The position numbers and the translations under genes are program-made. Below the pieces are notes generated by a model that made no database searches, was not told where the DNA came from, and worked only from the letters and a program-made list of their open reading frames with translations. From UTCHB3 sp964371075 (GTDB lineage Bacteria > Bacteroidota > Ignavibacteria > Ignavibacteriales > Ignavibacteriaceae), in contig CAYJKN010000006.1 in the NCBI GenBank assembly GCA_964371075.1, forward strand, positions 186,001 to 250,000: DNA of 64,000 bases, read 5' to 3'. Within the stretch, counting starts at the first letter, position 1. Every line of letters begins with the position of its first letter. Below, in pieces: positions 15,404-25,160 of this stretch.

Positions 15404-16267
15404 CTATTCTACATTGTATGAATAACTGAGGTTAATATAGGTAGTCGGAATATCATATCCGTAAATCCACTTCTCCTGAATAGAAGAAAGAACACCTGTA
15501 GCTGCATACATATATTCTGCATCTCCAAAAGTGGTTAAACTTTCAGTTTTTTTCTTTAACGGTTTTCCGTTTTCATCGTAAGAGTATGATATGGTATATG
15601 GGTCTAACCCTTCCATTATTTCCACAGTTTTGATAATTTTACCGTGTGAATCATATTCATGGGTTGCTGTTCTAATATCAGATTCCTCTTTCACCAGTTT
15701 CCCACGCTCATCGAAGATATAGTTACACCTGGGCATCATGTCACCCATAAAATAGATTTTTGTATTATCAATAATCTGTTTGAGGGTGGAATTTTTGTTA
15801 TATTCATAATCATAGGAGCCACATTCTCTGGTTTTTCCATCTTCAATTTCTGTGTGCAAAACTTTTAATAACTGACCATTCTCGTTGGAATAAACAAAGT
15901 TAAGAATGGTGGTAATATTGGCACCCTCGGAAGCATGCCCTTCAACAGTATATGAGACAATTGTCTCAAGTTTTCCGGCTTTATTGTAAACAAAACTGTC
16001 AACTGTGGATTGAACATAGTTAAATGCTTTAAATTTTGCCTTCAGCAGGTTACCATTTTCATCAAAAGTAAATAGTGTTTCAGAAGCAGGGTCTGGTGTG
16101 GTTACAAAAGTTGAATCGGTTGAGATAACCTGCTCAAGAACATTTGTTATTTTGTAGAGTTTAAGAAAATTTTTGTACTCGGGTGTTTGTTTATCTTGGA
16201 ACGGGATAAAATGTTGGGCTAAGGAGACACCCGCCATTAAAAGGAACAATAAAACTACTCTTGCCAA
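15404..16267 (-). CDS. Secreted YD/RHS-like repeat protein
   Basis: Intact paralogue of the interrupted gene 10 bases downstream. I choose the TTG at 16267, which has GGAG 6 bases upstream and gives a compact signal peptide (MARVVLLFLLMAGVSLAQ); a TTG four codons further up lacks a ribosome site. The mature protein carries about ten Y-x-x-D/N-x-x-G-K-L hairpins (FTFDENGNLLKAK, FVYNKAGKLETIV, YIFDERGKLVKEE, YSYDENGKPLKKK). There is no toxin domain, no DUF-type C-terminus and no T9SS tail, so it is a small free-standing YD protein, not a full Rhs polymorphic toxin. Function unknown. Confidence 0.8.
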   Translation of the reverse strand: MARVVLLFLLMAGVSLAQHFIPFQDKQTPEYKNFLKLYKITNVLEQVISTDSTFVTTPDPASETLFTFDENGNLLKAKFKAFNYVQSTVDSFVYNKAGKLETIVSYTVEGHASEGANITTILNFVYSNENGQLLKVLHTEIEDGKTRECGSYDYEYNKNSTLKQIIDNTKIYFMGDMMPRCNYIFDERGKLVKEESDIRTATHEYDSHGKIIKTVEIMEGLDPYTISYSYDENGKPLKKKTESLTTFGDAEYMYAATGVLSSIQEKWIYGYDIPTTYINLSYSYNVE

Positions 16268-16467
16268 ATTATACTCCAAATGAATAATGATTATTAAAGC
16301 TGTTTATTTTAAAAGATTACTTAGTTTTAACAATCAGATAACTCGATAATGTTCCAAATAAAGATATTTTTATTCTCTTTTTTTGTTGAATTTTTAAATT
16401 AAAATGGCAAATCAGGAAGATTATCGTCAAATTTTTATTTTATAACCGTAAAAGAACAAAATTGAAT

Positions 16468-16500
16468 TTTGATTCAATCTTTTACCTTTGTAATTTTACA
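16468..16500 (+). promoter_or_regulatory. Bacteroidota-type promoter of pdxJ
   Basis: TTTG at 16468-16471, 21-base spacer, TACCTTTG at 16493-16500, matching TTTG-N19-21-TAnnTTTG. The -7 element ends 32 bases before the pdxJ ATG. Confidence 0.7.
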
Positions 16501-16532
16501 TTTCCAGTTAGAATAATTGTAGAGGAAAGACA

Positions 16533-17255
16533 ATGCGTTTTTGTTTAAATATCGATCATTTTGCAACAGTAAGAAATTCCCGCGGTGGAGACCAGCCCGA
16601 CCCAATATTAGCAGCCCTGATTGCCGAACAGGCGGGAGCGGATGGTATTGTTGTCCATTTAAGGGAAGACAGGCGACATATCAGAGACAGGGATGTTTAT
16701 CTGCTTAAGCAGGTGATAACAACAAAACTTGATCTTGAAATGGCAACACATGAAGATATTATAAAAATAGCTTGTGAGATTAAACCTGAGATGGCAACCC
16801 TCGTCCCTGAAAAGAGACAGGAACTGACCACTGAAGGTGGACTGGATGTTGTTTCGAATTTGAACAATATTAAAGAAGCCAACAAGAGACTTCATGATGC
16901 CGGAATAAAAGTTTCACTTTTTATCGAACCGTCCATCGAACAAATTGATGCATCGCTTGAAACCGAAGCAGACATGATAGAGATACACACAGGGGTTTTT
17001 GCTGAACACAAAACTGAGGAAGGGAAAGTTGAAGAACTTGATAAAATTGAAGCCGCTGCCAAATATGCTCACGACAATCATCTGACAGTTAATGCCGGAC
17101 ACGGACTTGATTATCACAACATCAAACTTTTTCGCACAATCCACACAATTGATGAAGTAAGCATCGGCCACTCAGTTGTTGCCAGAGCAATGTTTGTTGG
17201 TATTGATCAAGCAGTTAGAGAAATGATCAATCTAATAAAACACGGTACCCAGTAA
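16533..17255 (+). CDS. pdxJ: Pyridoxine 5'-phosphate synthase
   Basis: PdxJ closes the pyridine ring of vitamin B6, condensing 1-deoxyxylulose 5-phosphate with 3-amino-2-oxopropyl phosphate in the cytosol. The 240-residue TIM barrel is of family length and shows LNIDHFATVRNSRGG at the start, GIVVHLREDRRHIRDRD, the loop LVPEKRQELTTEGGLD and the phosphate-binding end NAGHGLDYHN followed by SIGHSVVARAMFVG. The ATG at 16533 is preceded by GAGGAAAG. It has its own promoter. Its presence implies the DXP-dependent B6 route, consistent with ispF (also DXP-derived) in this window. Confidence 0.96.
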   Translation: MRFCLNIDHFATVRNSRGGDQPDPILAALIAEQAGADGIVVHLREDRRHIRDRDVYLLKQVITTKLDLEMATHEDIIKIACEIKPEMATLVPEKRQELTTEGGLDVVSNLNNIKEANKRLHDAGIKVSLFIEPSIEQIDASLETEADMIEIHTGVFAEHKTEEGKVEELDKIEAAAKYAHDNHLTVNAGHGLDYHNIKLFRTIHTIDEVSIGHSVVARAMFVGIDQAVREMINLIKHGTQ

Positions 17256-17339
17256 TTTTTACAAATAACCGGAAATTTGTCAAAACATACCGGATTTAAC
17301 CTTTTAAAAAATAATTCTTTTCCATTGAAAAGTGAATGT

Positions 17340-19199
17340 ATGAAAACTGTTCTTTTATCCCTGATTTTAACTTTTGTGGTTTTTCCACAGATTCAAAATA
17401 TCCGTATTTCCAATACGAGTGCATCAAGCCCTAATGAGGTTTCGATTGCAATCAATCCATTAAATCCCGATGTTGTTGTTGCGGGCTCAAATATCAGTTA
17501 TCTCTATACTTCCACCAACAGGGGAGCAACCTGGACGCAGAAGAACATGACTTCAAGTCTGGGTGTCTGGGGAGATCCATGCCTCATCTATGATCACAGA
17601 GGTTACCTCTTTTACGGGCATCTTTCAAACCCAACAGTTGGTTATTGGATCGACAGGATTGTTGTGCAGAGATCAACAAATGATGGAGTTTCGTGGAACG
17701 ATGGAGCGGGGGTTGGACTAACTCCACCCAAGGAACAGGATAAAGAATGGCTCGCTGCTGATTATCACAGTCCACTTTTTAAAGGTAATATTTATATGTC
17801 ATGGACAGAGTTTGATAATTATGGAAGTGGTGCCTCATCAGACAGTTCAAGAATACTTTTCAGCAGAAGCACTGATGCAGGACTCTCATGGATGTCAGCA
17901 ATTAAAATAAGTGACAAAAGTGGCGACTGCATTGATGAAGATAATACTGTTGAAGGTGCAGTTCCTGCTGTTGGTCCAAATGGCGAAGTTTATATTTCAT
18001 GGACAGGTCCTTATGGATTGCTTTTTGATAAATCACTTGATGGTGGTTTAACATTTGGAACGGATAAGTTTGTTGCTCCACATCCGGGCGGATGGGACTA
18101 TTCGGTACCGGGAATTTACCGTGCAAACGGGTTGCCAATTACAGTATGCGACACTTCGCAAAGTGCTCACCGGGGGAATATTTATATCTGTTGGTCGGAT
18201 CAGGGAGCAGGTGCAAATAACACCGATGTATTTGTAGTTCGCTCTACAGATGGTGGCAACAATTGGGGAACACCAATTAGAATAAATGGAGACGCAACCT
18301 CCAGACATCAATTTTTTTGTTGGCTTACTGTTGATCAGGCTACAGGAGTTCTCTATTCGATATTTTACGACAGAAGGAGTACAACCAGCAATCTCACTGA
18401 TGTTTTTGTGGCAAGATCCGCCGATGGTGGATTAACATGGGAAAATTTTAAAGTGAGTGAAACTTCATTTAATCCCTCCCCAAGTGTATTTTTTGGTGAT
18501 TACACGGGCATCTCAGCATTTCAAGGAAGAGTTTACCCGATTTGGATGAGAGCAGATGGTTCATCTTTATCAATTTGGACAGCCCCGTTTTTTGACTCAG
18601 CCGCTGTTCTGCCTGTTGAGCTTACCGGATTTTCGGCTAATGTTGAAAATAACATGGTATTTTTGGACTGGCAAACCTCAACCGAAGTGAATAATCATGG
18701 TTTTAATGTTGAGAGAGCAAAGTTGGAATCTGCTTTTGATAAAAACTATTCATTCTCCACTGTCGGGTTTGTAAAAGGGAGAGGAACATCACTTTTCCCT
18801 GTCAGATATTATTTTGAGGATAAAAGGTCTGAACCCGGATTTTATAAATACAGATTAAAACAGATTGACCTTAATGGAGATTTTGAATATTCAAACGAAA
18901 TTTTGGTTGATTTATCACATCCACTCAGTTTTGGACTCTTCCAGAATTTCCCGAATCCATTTAATCCGTCAACAACTATTTCTTATGAAATTCCTAAAGC
19001 CGGATTTGTTTCATTAAAAGTTTATGATATCACTGGAAATCTTGTTACTACTTTGGTAAACGGATATAAACCGGCAGGTGTTCACGAGATCAACTTTGAT
19101 GTTGAATCGGCTAAATCAAACCTTTCAACAGGGATTTATATCTATAGAATTGAAACGGAAGGATTTGTTGATTCCAAAAAAATGATTTTCCTGAAATAG
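17340..19199 (+). CDS. T9SS cargo protein with Asp-box propeller
   Basis: A 619-residue secreted protein. The ATG at 17340 starts a good signal peptide (MKTVLLSLILTFVVFPQ); a TTG at 17277 would place 21 odd residues in front of it. Residues 20-420 hold at least six Asp-box motifs (STNRGATW, STNDGVSW, STDAGLSW, STDGGNNW, SADGGLTW), as in sialidase-type propellers. Then comes a fibronectin-like block beginning VELTGFSANVENN and finally the sorting domain: NFPNPFNPSTTISYEIP, VYDITGNLV, GIYIYRIE and KKMIFLK. This tail directs export through the type IX system and attachment to the cell surface. Substrate unknown. Confidence 0.88.
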   Translation: MKTVLLSLILTFVVFPQIQNIRISNTSASSPNEVSIAINPLNPDVVVAGSNISYLYTSTNRGATWTQKNMTSSLGVWGDPCLIYDHRGYLFYGHLSNPTVGYWIDRIVVQRSTNDGVSWNDGAGVGLTPPKEQDKEWLAADYHSPLFKGNIYMSWTEFDNYGSGASSDSSRILFSRSTDAGLSWMSAIKISDKSGDCIDEDNTVEGAVPAVGPNGEVYISWTGPYGLLFDKSLDGGLTFGTDKFVAPHPGGWDYSVPGIYRANGLPITVCDTSQSAHRGNIYICWSDQGAGANNTDVFVVRSTDGGNNWGTPIRINGDATSRHQFFCWLTVDQATGVLYSIFYDRRSTTSNLTDVFVARSADGGLTWENFKVSETSFNPSPSVFFGDYTGISAFQGRVYPIWMRADGSSLSIWTAPFFDSAAVLPVELTGFSANVENNMVFLDWQTSTEVNNHGFNVERAKLESAFDKNYSFSTVGFVKGRGTSLFPVRYYFEDKRSEPGFYKYRLKQIDLNGDFEYSNEILVDLSHPLSFGLFQNFPNPFNPSTTISYEIPKAGFVSLKVYDITGNLVTTLVNGYKPAGVHEINFDVESAKSNLSTGIYIYRIETEGFVDSKKMIFLK

Positions 19200-19368
19200 A
19201 TAAGGCAACACTCTTCTAAATGAAAATTACTTAAAAATGTTCAATTTTAATTTATTTTTTTGTAAATTGCTATAACTTAAATCTATAGAGTATAAAGGGA
19301 CGACTGTACCATTGAAGTTTTGAATTGAAATCATTATTTCCTTATCAATCACAATAAATGGAGGTCGC

Positions 19369-21798
19369 GTGAAGAAGTTCTATCTAATTATCCTTCTGTT
19401 ATCCTTTCCGATTTTGTCTCAAAATCAGTTTTGGACCTGGCAAAATCCAAAACCAACGGGACAGGATCTAAACGATGCCATCCAACTTTCCAATGGGAAG
19501 ATACTCACTTTCCTCACGGGGGGATTTGTTCAGGCCACCACGGACAATGGAACAACCTGGTCAACGATTATCGCCGATACCAACGGCGAAGATATTTATG
19601 AGGCTGATTTCCCAACTGCCACTACGGGTTATATTTGTGGAACATCAGGGCTTTTAATGAAGTCTGTTGATGGTGGAATGACCTGGAGTTACCTTAATTC
19701 CGGCACAACATCTACTCTCTGGTTCCTTGATTTTTATGATGAAAATCTTGGAATTGCTTGTGGAGCAAGCGGAGTTATTCTACGGACCTCAGATGGTGGT
19801 GCCACCTGGACACAAATTACCTCACCCGGCAGCACAACACTCTACTCCGTTCTCTTCGTAAATGCAACCACAGTTTATATGACCGCAAGTTCAACTACAA
19901 TTGGAAGACTTTTTAAGTCAACTGATGGTGGACTTACATTTACAAATATCTCTGCAAATGTTCCGTTTGCTGCTGCTTCAACCGTCAGAGGTCTCGAATT
20001 TTTTGGTGAGAATACAGGTTGGATTTCAACTTCTCTTTATGAGGTTTACAAGACCACAGACGCCGGGGCAACCTGGGCATTACAAGTTGATCTTGGTACA
20101 GGCACCCTCTACGACATCAAATTTGTAGATCTTAATACCGGATTTATGTCGGGCACTAACGGCCAGGTTTTTAAAACCACTGATGGAGGAACAACCTGGG
20201 CTCTACAAACGGTGAATGCCACTGAAAACATGTATGTGCTTTCTGTTGCACCTGTCCCAAGTAGTGAGGGCTCCATTTCCGCAGTTCTTGCAGCCGGAAG
20301 ATATGGCACTCTCGTGAAAAGTAATGATCTTGGTGTCAACTGGTCGTCTCTCTACACAGCAGCTACACAGGAAGAAGTTCGTGATATTTTTATGGTCACA
20401 CCAACAATTGGTTACGCCGGTGGTGGTGCTGCAACATTGGGACCAACCAATGGAGTAGTGTTAAAAACTACCGACGGAGGAAACAACTGGGCAGTGGTTG
20501 GCAACACCAATTACAGGAATTATTCAACTTTCTGGCTTGATGCAGACAAAGGATTTATGGGTTCAAGGGGCACCTATGGTGTTCTAAAAACTACAAATGG
20601 TGGCGTAACCTGGGATTCTTTAAATCTGGCAGCCGGCACTGCTACAGGACTCTGGTATGGTTTGTATTTTTCTGATGTGAATAATGGATTGGCTTGTGGA
20701 TCATCAGGTTTGGTAATCAGAACCACTGATGGCGGAACAACATGGACAACTTCAACTTCAAACTTTGGTACATCTGTTGTTTACGCACTTAAAAATGTTG
20801 CACCAAACAAATATGTTATCGTTGGTTCTTCGGGTAAATATGGAATTTCCACTGATGGTGGTGCCACATTTGTTCAGTCAGTAACCCCGGGATCCACTTC
20901 GGCTATTTATGATGTGGATTTCTTTGATACCCAAACAGGTTGGTTGGTTGGTTCATCCGGAACAATCTTCAAAACAACCGATGGTGGTACCACTTGGACC
21001 GAACAAGTCAGTGGTTCAACAAGCACTCTCTACACTGTTAAAGCAATAAATGCAACAACTGTATGGGTGGGTGGAAGTGGTGGAACCATCATCTACACTA
21101 CCGATGGTGGAGCCACATGGAAAAATGCTCCGCAGGTGCTTGGTTCAATATCTACAAGTTACGGCGTTGCCAGTATTGGCGGCTATATCTGGTTTACAGG
21201 TACGGGTGGTGAAATCATTCAGGGTTTTGCCGATCCAAACATCCCTGTTGAACTGGCAAGCTTCTCAGCATCTGTTGATGAAGGAATTGTTCATCTCAAT
21301 TGGCAGACAGCTACTGAAACCAATAATCAGGGCTTTTATGTGGAATCAAGCCTTGACAGAAAAAACTGGACTGAAAATGGATTTATAGCAGGTGCAGGAA
21401 CTACCACTGAACTTCGAGAATACAGCTACTCTGTTCCATTCACAGGTTCACATAATCTTTATTTCAGACTTCGTCAGATGGATTTTGACGGGACATTTAA
21501 TTATTCAAATATTATTGAAGTTTCACTTAATCCATATGAATTCTCTTTGTCGCAGAATTATCCAAATCCGTTTAATCCAACAACCACAATTAATTTTACT
21601 CTTCCAACAGCACAAAATGTATCACTCGATATATTTAATGCTGCCGGTGAAAAAGTTGCAACTCTTGTTAACGAATCACTGCAGGCGGGGTATCATTCAA
21701 TTAACTTTAATGCTTCGAAATTATCGTCAGGTGTATATTTCTACACAATTAAAGCAGGTGATTTTGTGGCAGTAAGGAAAATGGTTCTTTTAAAATAA
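19369..21798 (+). CDS. T9SS cargo protein with Ycf48-like Asp-box repeats
   Basis: An 809-residue secreted protein starting at a GTG with GGAGG four bases upstream. The signal peptide is KKFYLIILLLSFPILSQ. About thirteen Asp-box-like motifs (TTDGGTTW and variants) run through residues 40-600 in the Ycf48/HCF136-like arrangement, enough for two propellers. The linker block PVELASFSASVDEG and the tail NYPNPFNPTTTINFTLP ... GVYFYTIKAGDF ... RKMVLLK mark the T9SS sorting domain. Ycf48 itself is a photosystem assembly factor, but in this group such repeats are common in surface proteins and no photosynthetic role is implied. A terminator follows. Confidence 0.9.
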   Translation: MKKFYLIILLLSFPILSQNQFWTWQNPKPTGQDLNDAIQLSNGKILTFLTGGFVQATTDNGTTWSTIIADTNGEDIYEADFPTATTGYICGTSGLLMKSVDGGMTWSYLNSGTTSTLWFLDFYDENLGIACGASGVILRTSDGGATWTQITSPGSTTLYSVLFVNATTVYMTASSTTIGRLFKSTDGGLTFTNISANVPFAAASTVRGLEFFGENTGWISTSLYEVYKTTDAGATWALQVDLGTGTLYDIKFVDLNTGFMSGTNGQVFKTTDGGTTWALQTVNATENMYVLSVAPVPSSEGSISAVLAAGRYGTLVKSNDLGVNWSSLYTAATQEEVRDIFMVTPTIGYAGGGAATLGPTNGVVLKTTDGGNNWAVVGNTNYRNYSTFWLDADKGFMGSRGTYGVLKTTNGGVTWDSLNLAAGTATGLWYGLYFSDVNNGLACGSSGLVIRTTDGGTTWTTSTSNFGTSVVYALKNVAPNKYVIVGSSGKYGISTDGGATFVQSVTPGSTSAIYDVDFFDTQTGWLVGSSGTIFKTTDGGTTWTEQVSGSTSTLYTVKAINATTVWVGGSGGTIIYTTDGGATWKNAPQVLGSISTSYGVASIGGYIWFTGTGGEIIQGFADPNIPVELASFSASVDEGIVHLNWQTATETNNQGFYVESSLDRKNWTENGFIAGAGTTTELREYSYSVPFTGSHNLYFRLRQMDFDGTFNYSNIIEVSLNPYEFSLSQNYPNPFNPTTTINFTLPTAQNVSLDIFNAAGEKVATLVNESLQAGYHSINFNASKLSSGVYFYTIKAGDFVAVRKMVLLK

Positions 21799-21827
21799 TT
21801 TAGTCTAAACAAGTATAATAGATTTAA

Positions 21828-21855
21828 GGCTCCCGGAAACCCGGGAGCCTTTTTT
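21828..21855 (+). terminator. Rho-independent terminator after the 809-residue T9SS cargo gene
   Basis: Nine-bp perfect stem GGCTCCCGG (21828-21836) / CCGGGAGCC (21841-21849), loop AAAC, six T. It lies just before the end of the convergent histidine kinase gene. Confidence 0.94.
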
Positions 21856-21864
21856 AATGTCAAT

Positions 21865-23364
21865 TTAGAAGGGAGCCAGAGGTAGTGTAAAAATGAAACG
21901 ACTTCCGACACCAACGGTGCTTTCTACCCGGATTGTTCCGCCATTTTTTTCGACAAATTCCTTGCTTAAAATCAATCCAAGTCCGGTGCCCTTTTCACCT
22001 TTTGTTCCTGTGGTGTTAAGATTTGCACCAATATCGAAGAGGTTCTTTAACCTGTCATCTTCCATTCCTGTACCTGAATCTTCAATAACCACTTCAACTT
22101 GTGTATGTTTCAATTTGGCAGATACAACAATGATACTTTTTGGGAAAGAAAATTTTATTGCGTTTGTCAGAAGATTTTGCATAATTGATGCTACCATCTC
22201 CCGATCGGCAAGAACAATTATTTGCTCTGAAATTGCAAATTTGATCGTAATATCTTTACTAAGCGCCTGATCTGTAACAATATCGATAGAATTATGAATC
22301 ATATGATTCAGGGAAACTGATTCGGGTGAAAATTTAATCTTGTTCATCTGAAGAAGGGACCAGTTCAACAGATTATCGAGAAGGCCATACAATCTGTTCA
22401 CTGTAATTTGTAAGTTCTGAGTGAATTTTTTAATTGTTTGGTGATCCATCGAATCAATGTCTTCGTTCAAAATCTGAATTGCACCAAGCATGGTATGCAC
22501 AGGATTTCTTAGGTCATGAGAAACAATTGAGAAAAATTTATCTTTTGTTGCATTAAGCTCGGCTAATCGAGCTTCACTTTGTTTCAGAATTTCCTCAGCT
22601 TTTTTCCTTTCGGTAATGTCTCTTATCACCATGCTGGTTCTTAATTCGCCATCATCATTGTAAAAATATGAAGATGAAACTTCCATCGGGAAAAGTGTTC
22701 CATCTTTCCGTTTACCCGTTAATTCTCCTTTAAAGATTCCTGTCCTGGCTCTCTCCTCAAGAGCGATTGCCAACCTTGGATCAGTAACATCGATGATTCC
22801 CGACCTGCCAATAGAATAAATTTCTTCTGCACTTCTGCCAAACATGTTGCAGGCAGCCTGATTAACAAAAAGTATTGATCCATCAGGAGTGGTAAGCAGA
22901 AAGGCATCAAGATTATTCTCGAGAAACAACCTTAAGCGTCGTTCACTTTCTTTTAGTTTTTCCTCATTGGCTTTCCTTTCACTAATATCATTCACAATTG
23001 CATAACAAAATTCTTTACTTTTAAAAGAGAGCCAGGTAGTTTGAACTTCAACAGCCACCATTTTACCGGTTTTATGTCGGTGAACACTTTCAAAATTTAA
23101 GGAATGGGCTTCTTTAAGTTTTGTCCAAAGGGTATGCCAGTCCCTGACATGGTTTGGGGGAAGGAGGTTGTCAACAGTCAATTTGCTGAATTCACTTTTT
23201 GTGTAGCCCAGCATTTTACAAGCTGCCTCGTTTACATATTTAAACCCACCTTCGGGGGTTAAACAATATGCTGCATCTGTCATATTTTCGAGTATAAACT
23301 GATAGAAGAGAAGATGCTCTTCCTCTGTCCACTCAACTATTAAATCTTCTGGTAAAGGTTCCAT
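21865..23364 (-). CDS. Soluble PAS-PAS sensor histidine kinase
   Basis: A 499-residue sensor kinase without membrane segments or signal peptide, so it should sense a cytosolic cue. Two PAS domains with PAC motifs come first (about residues 15-135 and 140-255; GGFKYVNEAACKMLGYT, then GSILFVNQAACNMFGRS). HisKA follows with the phosphorylated His in FSIVSHDLRNPVHTMLGA, then HATPase with the N box NLLTNAIKFSF, G1 DSGTGMED and G2 GTGLGLILSKEF. No response regulator is adjacent, so this is an orphan kinase. It is convergent with a T9SS cargo gene; no regulatory link can be shown. Confidence 0.93.
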   Translation of the reverse strand: MEPLPEDLIVEWTEEEHLLFYQFILENMTDAAYCLTPEGGFKYVNEAACKMLGYTKSEFSKLTVDNLLPPNHVRDWHTLWTKLKEAHSLNFESVHRHKTGKMVAVEVQTTWLSFKSKEFCYAIVNDISERKANEEKLKESERRLRLFLENNLDAFLLTTPDGSILFVNQAACNMFGRSAEEIYSIGRSGIIDVTDPRLAIALEERARTGIFKGELTGKRKDGTLFPMEVSSSYFYNDDGELRTSMVIRDITERKKAEEILKQSEARLAELNATKDKFFSIVSHDLRNPVHTMLGAIQILNEDIDSMDHQTIKKFTQNLQITVNRLYGLLDNLLNWSLLQMNKIKFSPESVSLNHMIHNSIDIVTDQALSKDITIKFAISEQIIVLADREMVASIMQNLLTNAIKFSFPKSIIVVSAKLKHTQVEVVIEDSGTGMEDDRLKNLFDIGANLNTTGTKGEKGTGLGLILSKEFVEKNGGTIRVESTVGVGSRFIFTLPLAPF

Positions 23365-23476
23365 AAAAAAATCCTGTTAAACAGTTTAATATAACAAAAT
23401 GAACTTTTGTTGAATAGAGGTTTTTGAAAAATTATTGAACTTTTTTTAACCGGAAAAATGAAAATAAAGGTTTTGC

Positions 23477-23507
23477 TTGACATTAATAAATAATATTCGT
23501 ATCTTTC
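23477..23507 (+). promoter_or_regulatory. Possible Bacteroidota-type promoter of the 23618 gene
   Basis: TTG (23477-23479), 20-base spacer, TATCTTTC (23500-23507), one mismatch from TAnnTTTG. The leader to the GTG at 23618 would be about 105 bases. Confidence 0.4.
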
Positions 23508-23617
23508 TAAAGAACCGATTGAAATTACATAATTTTATTAAATCGGTATTGATATGGAGCCTGTTCGATATGAACTGATCTCCGCCATTGTTCTTTTTAT
23601 AATGATTGGAGGTAACA

Positions 23618-25099
23618 GTGAAAACTGTGTTTCACTCGCTGTTTATTGCAGTGTTGACGATACCTTTGATCCTTGCACAGACATCCCAAAGTTTTGTTGA
23701 ATCTTTTGATTCAGGAAATGCAGAAGGATGGGCTTTTTATACGAGTGCAAGTGTTTCCGTTCAAAACGGACAGCTAAATGTGGTCTCCTCAGGAACTGAT
23801 TTCGAGATAGCTCACATTTATCCCCCGATAGGGGCAACAATTAATGATTTTTCAATCGAATTAATCTCAGATGCCGGTTCAATCGCCGAAGGTGGTTTCA
23901 TTGGCAGGAATAGCTTCAACTCTTTAATCGGTTTATTTTTCGATGATGACACCGTGAATGTGGTTTATGCGATCAACATAACTGACTACATGAACGTACA
24001 ATTTGTAACTCTCGCATCAATTCGTCTCTTCGAATATTCCACAAAACCGAAGTTTGCAATCCAAAAATCCGGCAGTTCCATTAATGTAAATGCCTGGATG
24101 AACGACACCTTAAAATATTCAGGTATAATTCAAAATGCCCCCCAGCAACTTTTAAAAGGAAGTTTGCTCATTAGTGTGGTTGGCGAAACACTTGATTTTA
24201 AGCTCGACAACATCGACATTCAATATAACCCTTACATTCAACCCATTACAGGGACTTATATTGATACCTTCGATGATCCCTCAACCCCATTTCTCAGGCT
24301 TGGATCATGGGATAAAGTTGCCTCCGCAATTACAATAAATAATGGCAATTTGAATATTAACCTTACACCTGCATCACACACAAGTTTATATGCAGAAATA
24401 CCTGTTGGAGCAGTAAATAATTTTGACCTTACATTAACCGGCAGTGGTCACATGACCGATGGAATGTTTGGTATATGGCGAATTCACAGTTATAACTATT
24501 TTACGGGAGTATGGATTGAAGACGATTTAATCAAGGTAGGATATTCCGCAGGAAGTAGTGGAGAGCCTATTGCAGTAAATTCTGCTCCTGTCACCCCACA
24601 GGGCACCAACCTCTTGAGGTTTGCCACCAATGTAGTTGGAAACACGATAACTATGACGGTGTATGTTAATGATGTTATGCAGGTTACCGGTAGTTTCGAC
24701 TCGCCTGATACCAGACTTCACTCAGGACATGTAATATTTGGGGTGGAAGCATGGGACACAGTGAATATGGCTTTTTCAGAAATATCGATGGTTTATAACA
24801 AATATATAACAGATATCGAAGATGAGATCCTTCCAACAGAGTTTACACTGCTGCAGAATTTCCCAAATCCATTTAATCCAACTACTTTCATTGAATATGA
24901 GCTGGCCAGGGGCTCAGATGTAAAACTTGAAGTGTATGATATTCTTGGCAGAAAGTGTTTTACACTTGTAGAGCAATTTCAACCGGTTGGAAAACACAGA
25001 GTGTCATTTGATGGAATTGAACTCTCAGGCGGAGTATATTTTTACCGTCTTACCGCTGATGGTTTTGTTCAAACTCGCAAAATGGTACTATTAAAATAA
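23618..25099 (+). CDS. T9SS cargo protein with two LamG-like domains
   Basis: A 493-residue secreted protein. I take the GTG at 23618 as start because GGAGG lies five bases upstream and it gives a clean signal peptide (KTVFHSLFIAVLTIPLILAQ). Two similar beta-rich domains follow (about residues 20-210 and 215-400), each with F-x-D/S-G/D-P openings (VESFDSGNAEGWAFY; IDTFDDPSTPFLRLGSW) and internal I-x-V/L-Y/W-V-N-D repeats, as in laminin-G/concanavalin-like carbohydrate-binding folds. The tail NFPNPFNPTTFIEYELA ... GVYFYRLTADGF ... RKMVLLK is a T9SS sorting domain. Glycan binding is inferred from the fold impression only. Confidence 0.85.
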   Translation: MKTVFHSLFIAVLTIPLILAQTSQSFVESFDSGNAEGWAFYTSASVSVQNGQLNVVSSGTDFEIAHIYPPIGATINDFSIELISDAGSIAEGGFIGRNSFNSLIGLFFDDDTVNVVYAINITDYMNVQFVTLASIRLFEYSTKPKFAIQKSGSSINVNAWMNDTLKYSGIIQNAPQQLLKGSLLISVVGETLDFKLDNIDIQYNPYIQPITGTYIDTFDDPSTPFLRLGSWDKVASAITINNGNLNINLTPASHTSLYAEIPVGAVNNFDLTLTGSGHMTDGMFGIWRIHSYNYFTGVWIEDDLIKVGYSAGSSGEPIAVNSAPVTPQGTNLLRFATNVVGNTITMTVYVNDVMQVTGSFDSPDTRLHSGHVIFGVEAWDTVNMAFSEISMVYNKYITDIEDEILPTEFTLLQNFPNPFNPTTFIEYELARGSDVKLEVYDILGRKCFTLVEQFQPVGKHRVSFDGIELSGGVYFYRLTADGFVQTRKMVLLK

Positions 25100-25104
25100 C
25101 CCGG

Positions 25105-25130
25105 GGGTGCCTGATGCACCCTCTTTCTCT
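25105..25130 (+). terminator. Weak terminator or attenuator hairpin
   Basis: Stem GGGTGC (25105-25110) / GCACCC (25116-25121), loop CTGAT, followed by the pyrimidine run TCTTTCTCT. It sits 6 bases after a stop codon and 40 bases before the next ATG, so it may only reduce read-through. Confidence 0.6.
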
Positions 25131-25160
25131 ATTTATTGCACACTTAACAGGAATTTAATA

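Noticed and set aside
15404..16267. The YD-repeat proteins as Rhs polymorphic toxins
   Set aside because: They are under 300 residues, lack the RHS core, any toxin domain, an immunity gene or VgrG/PAAR neighbours.
19369..21798. The Ycf48-like repeats as evidence for photosynthesis
   Set aside because: No photosystem or chlorosome genes are present, and the proteins carry T9SS tails; the repeats are generic Asp-box propellers.
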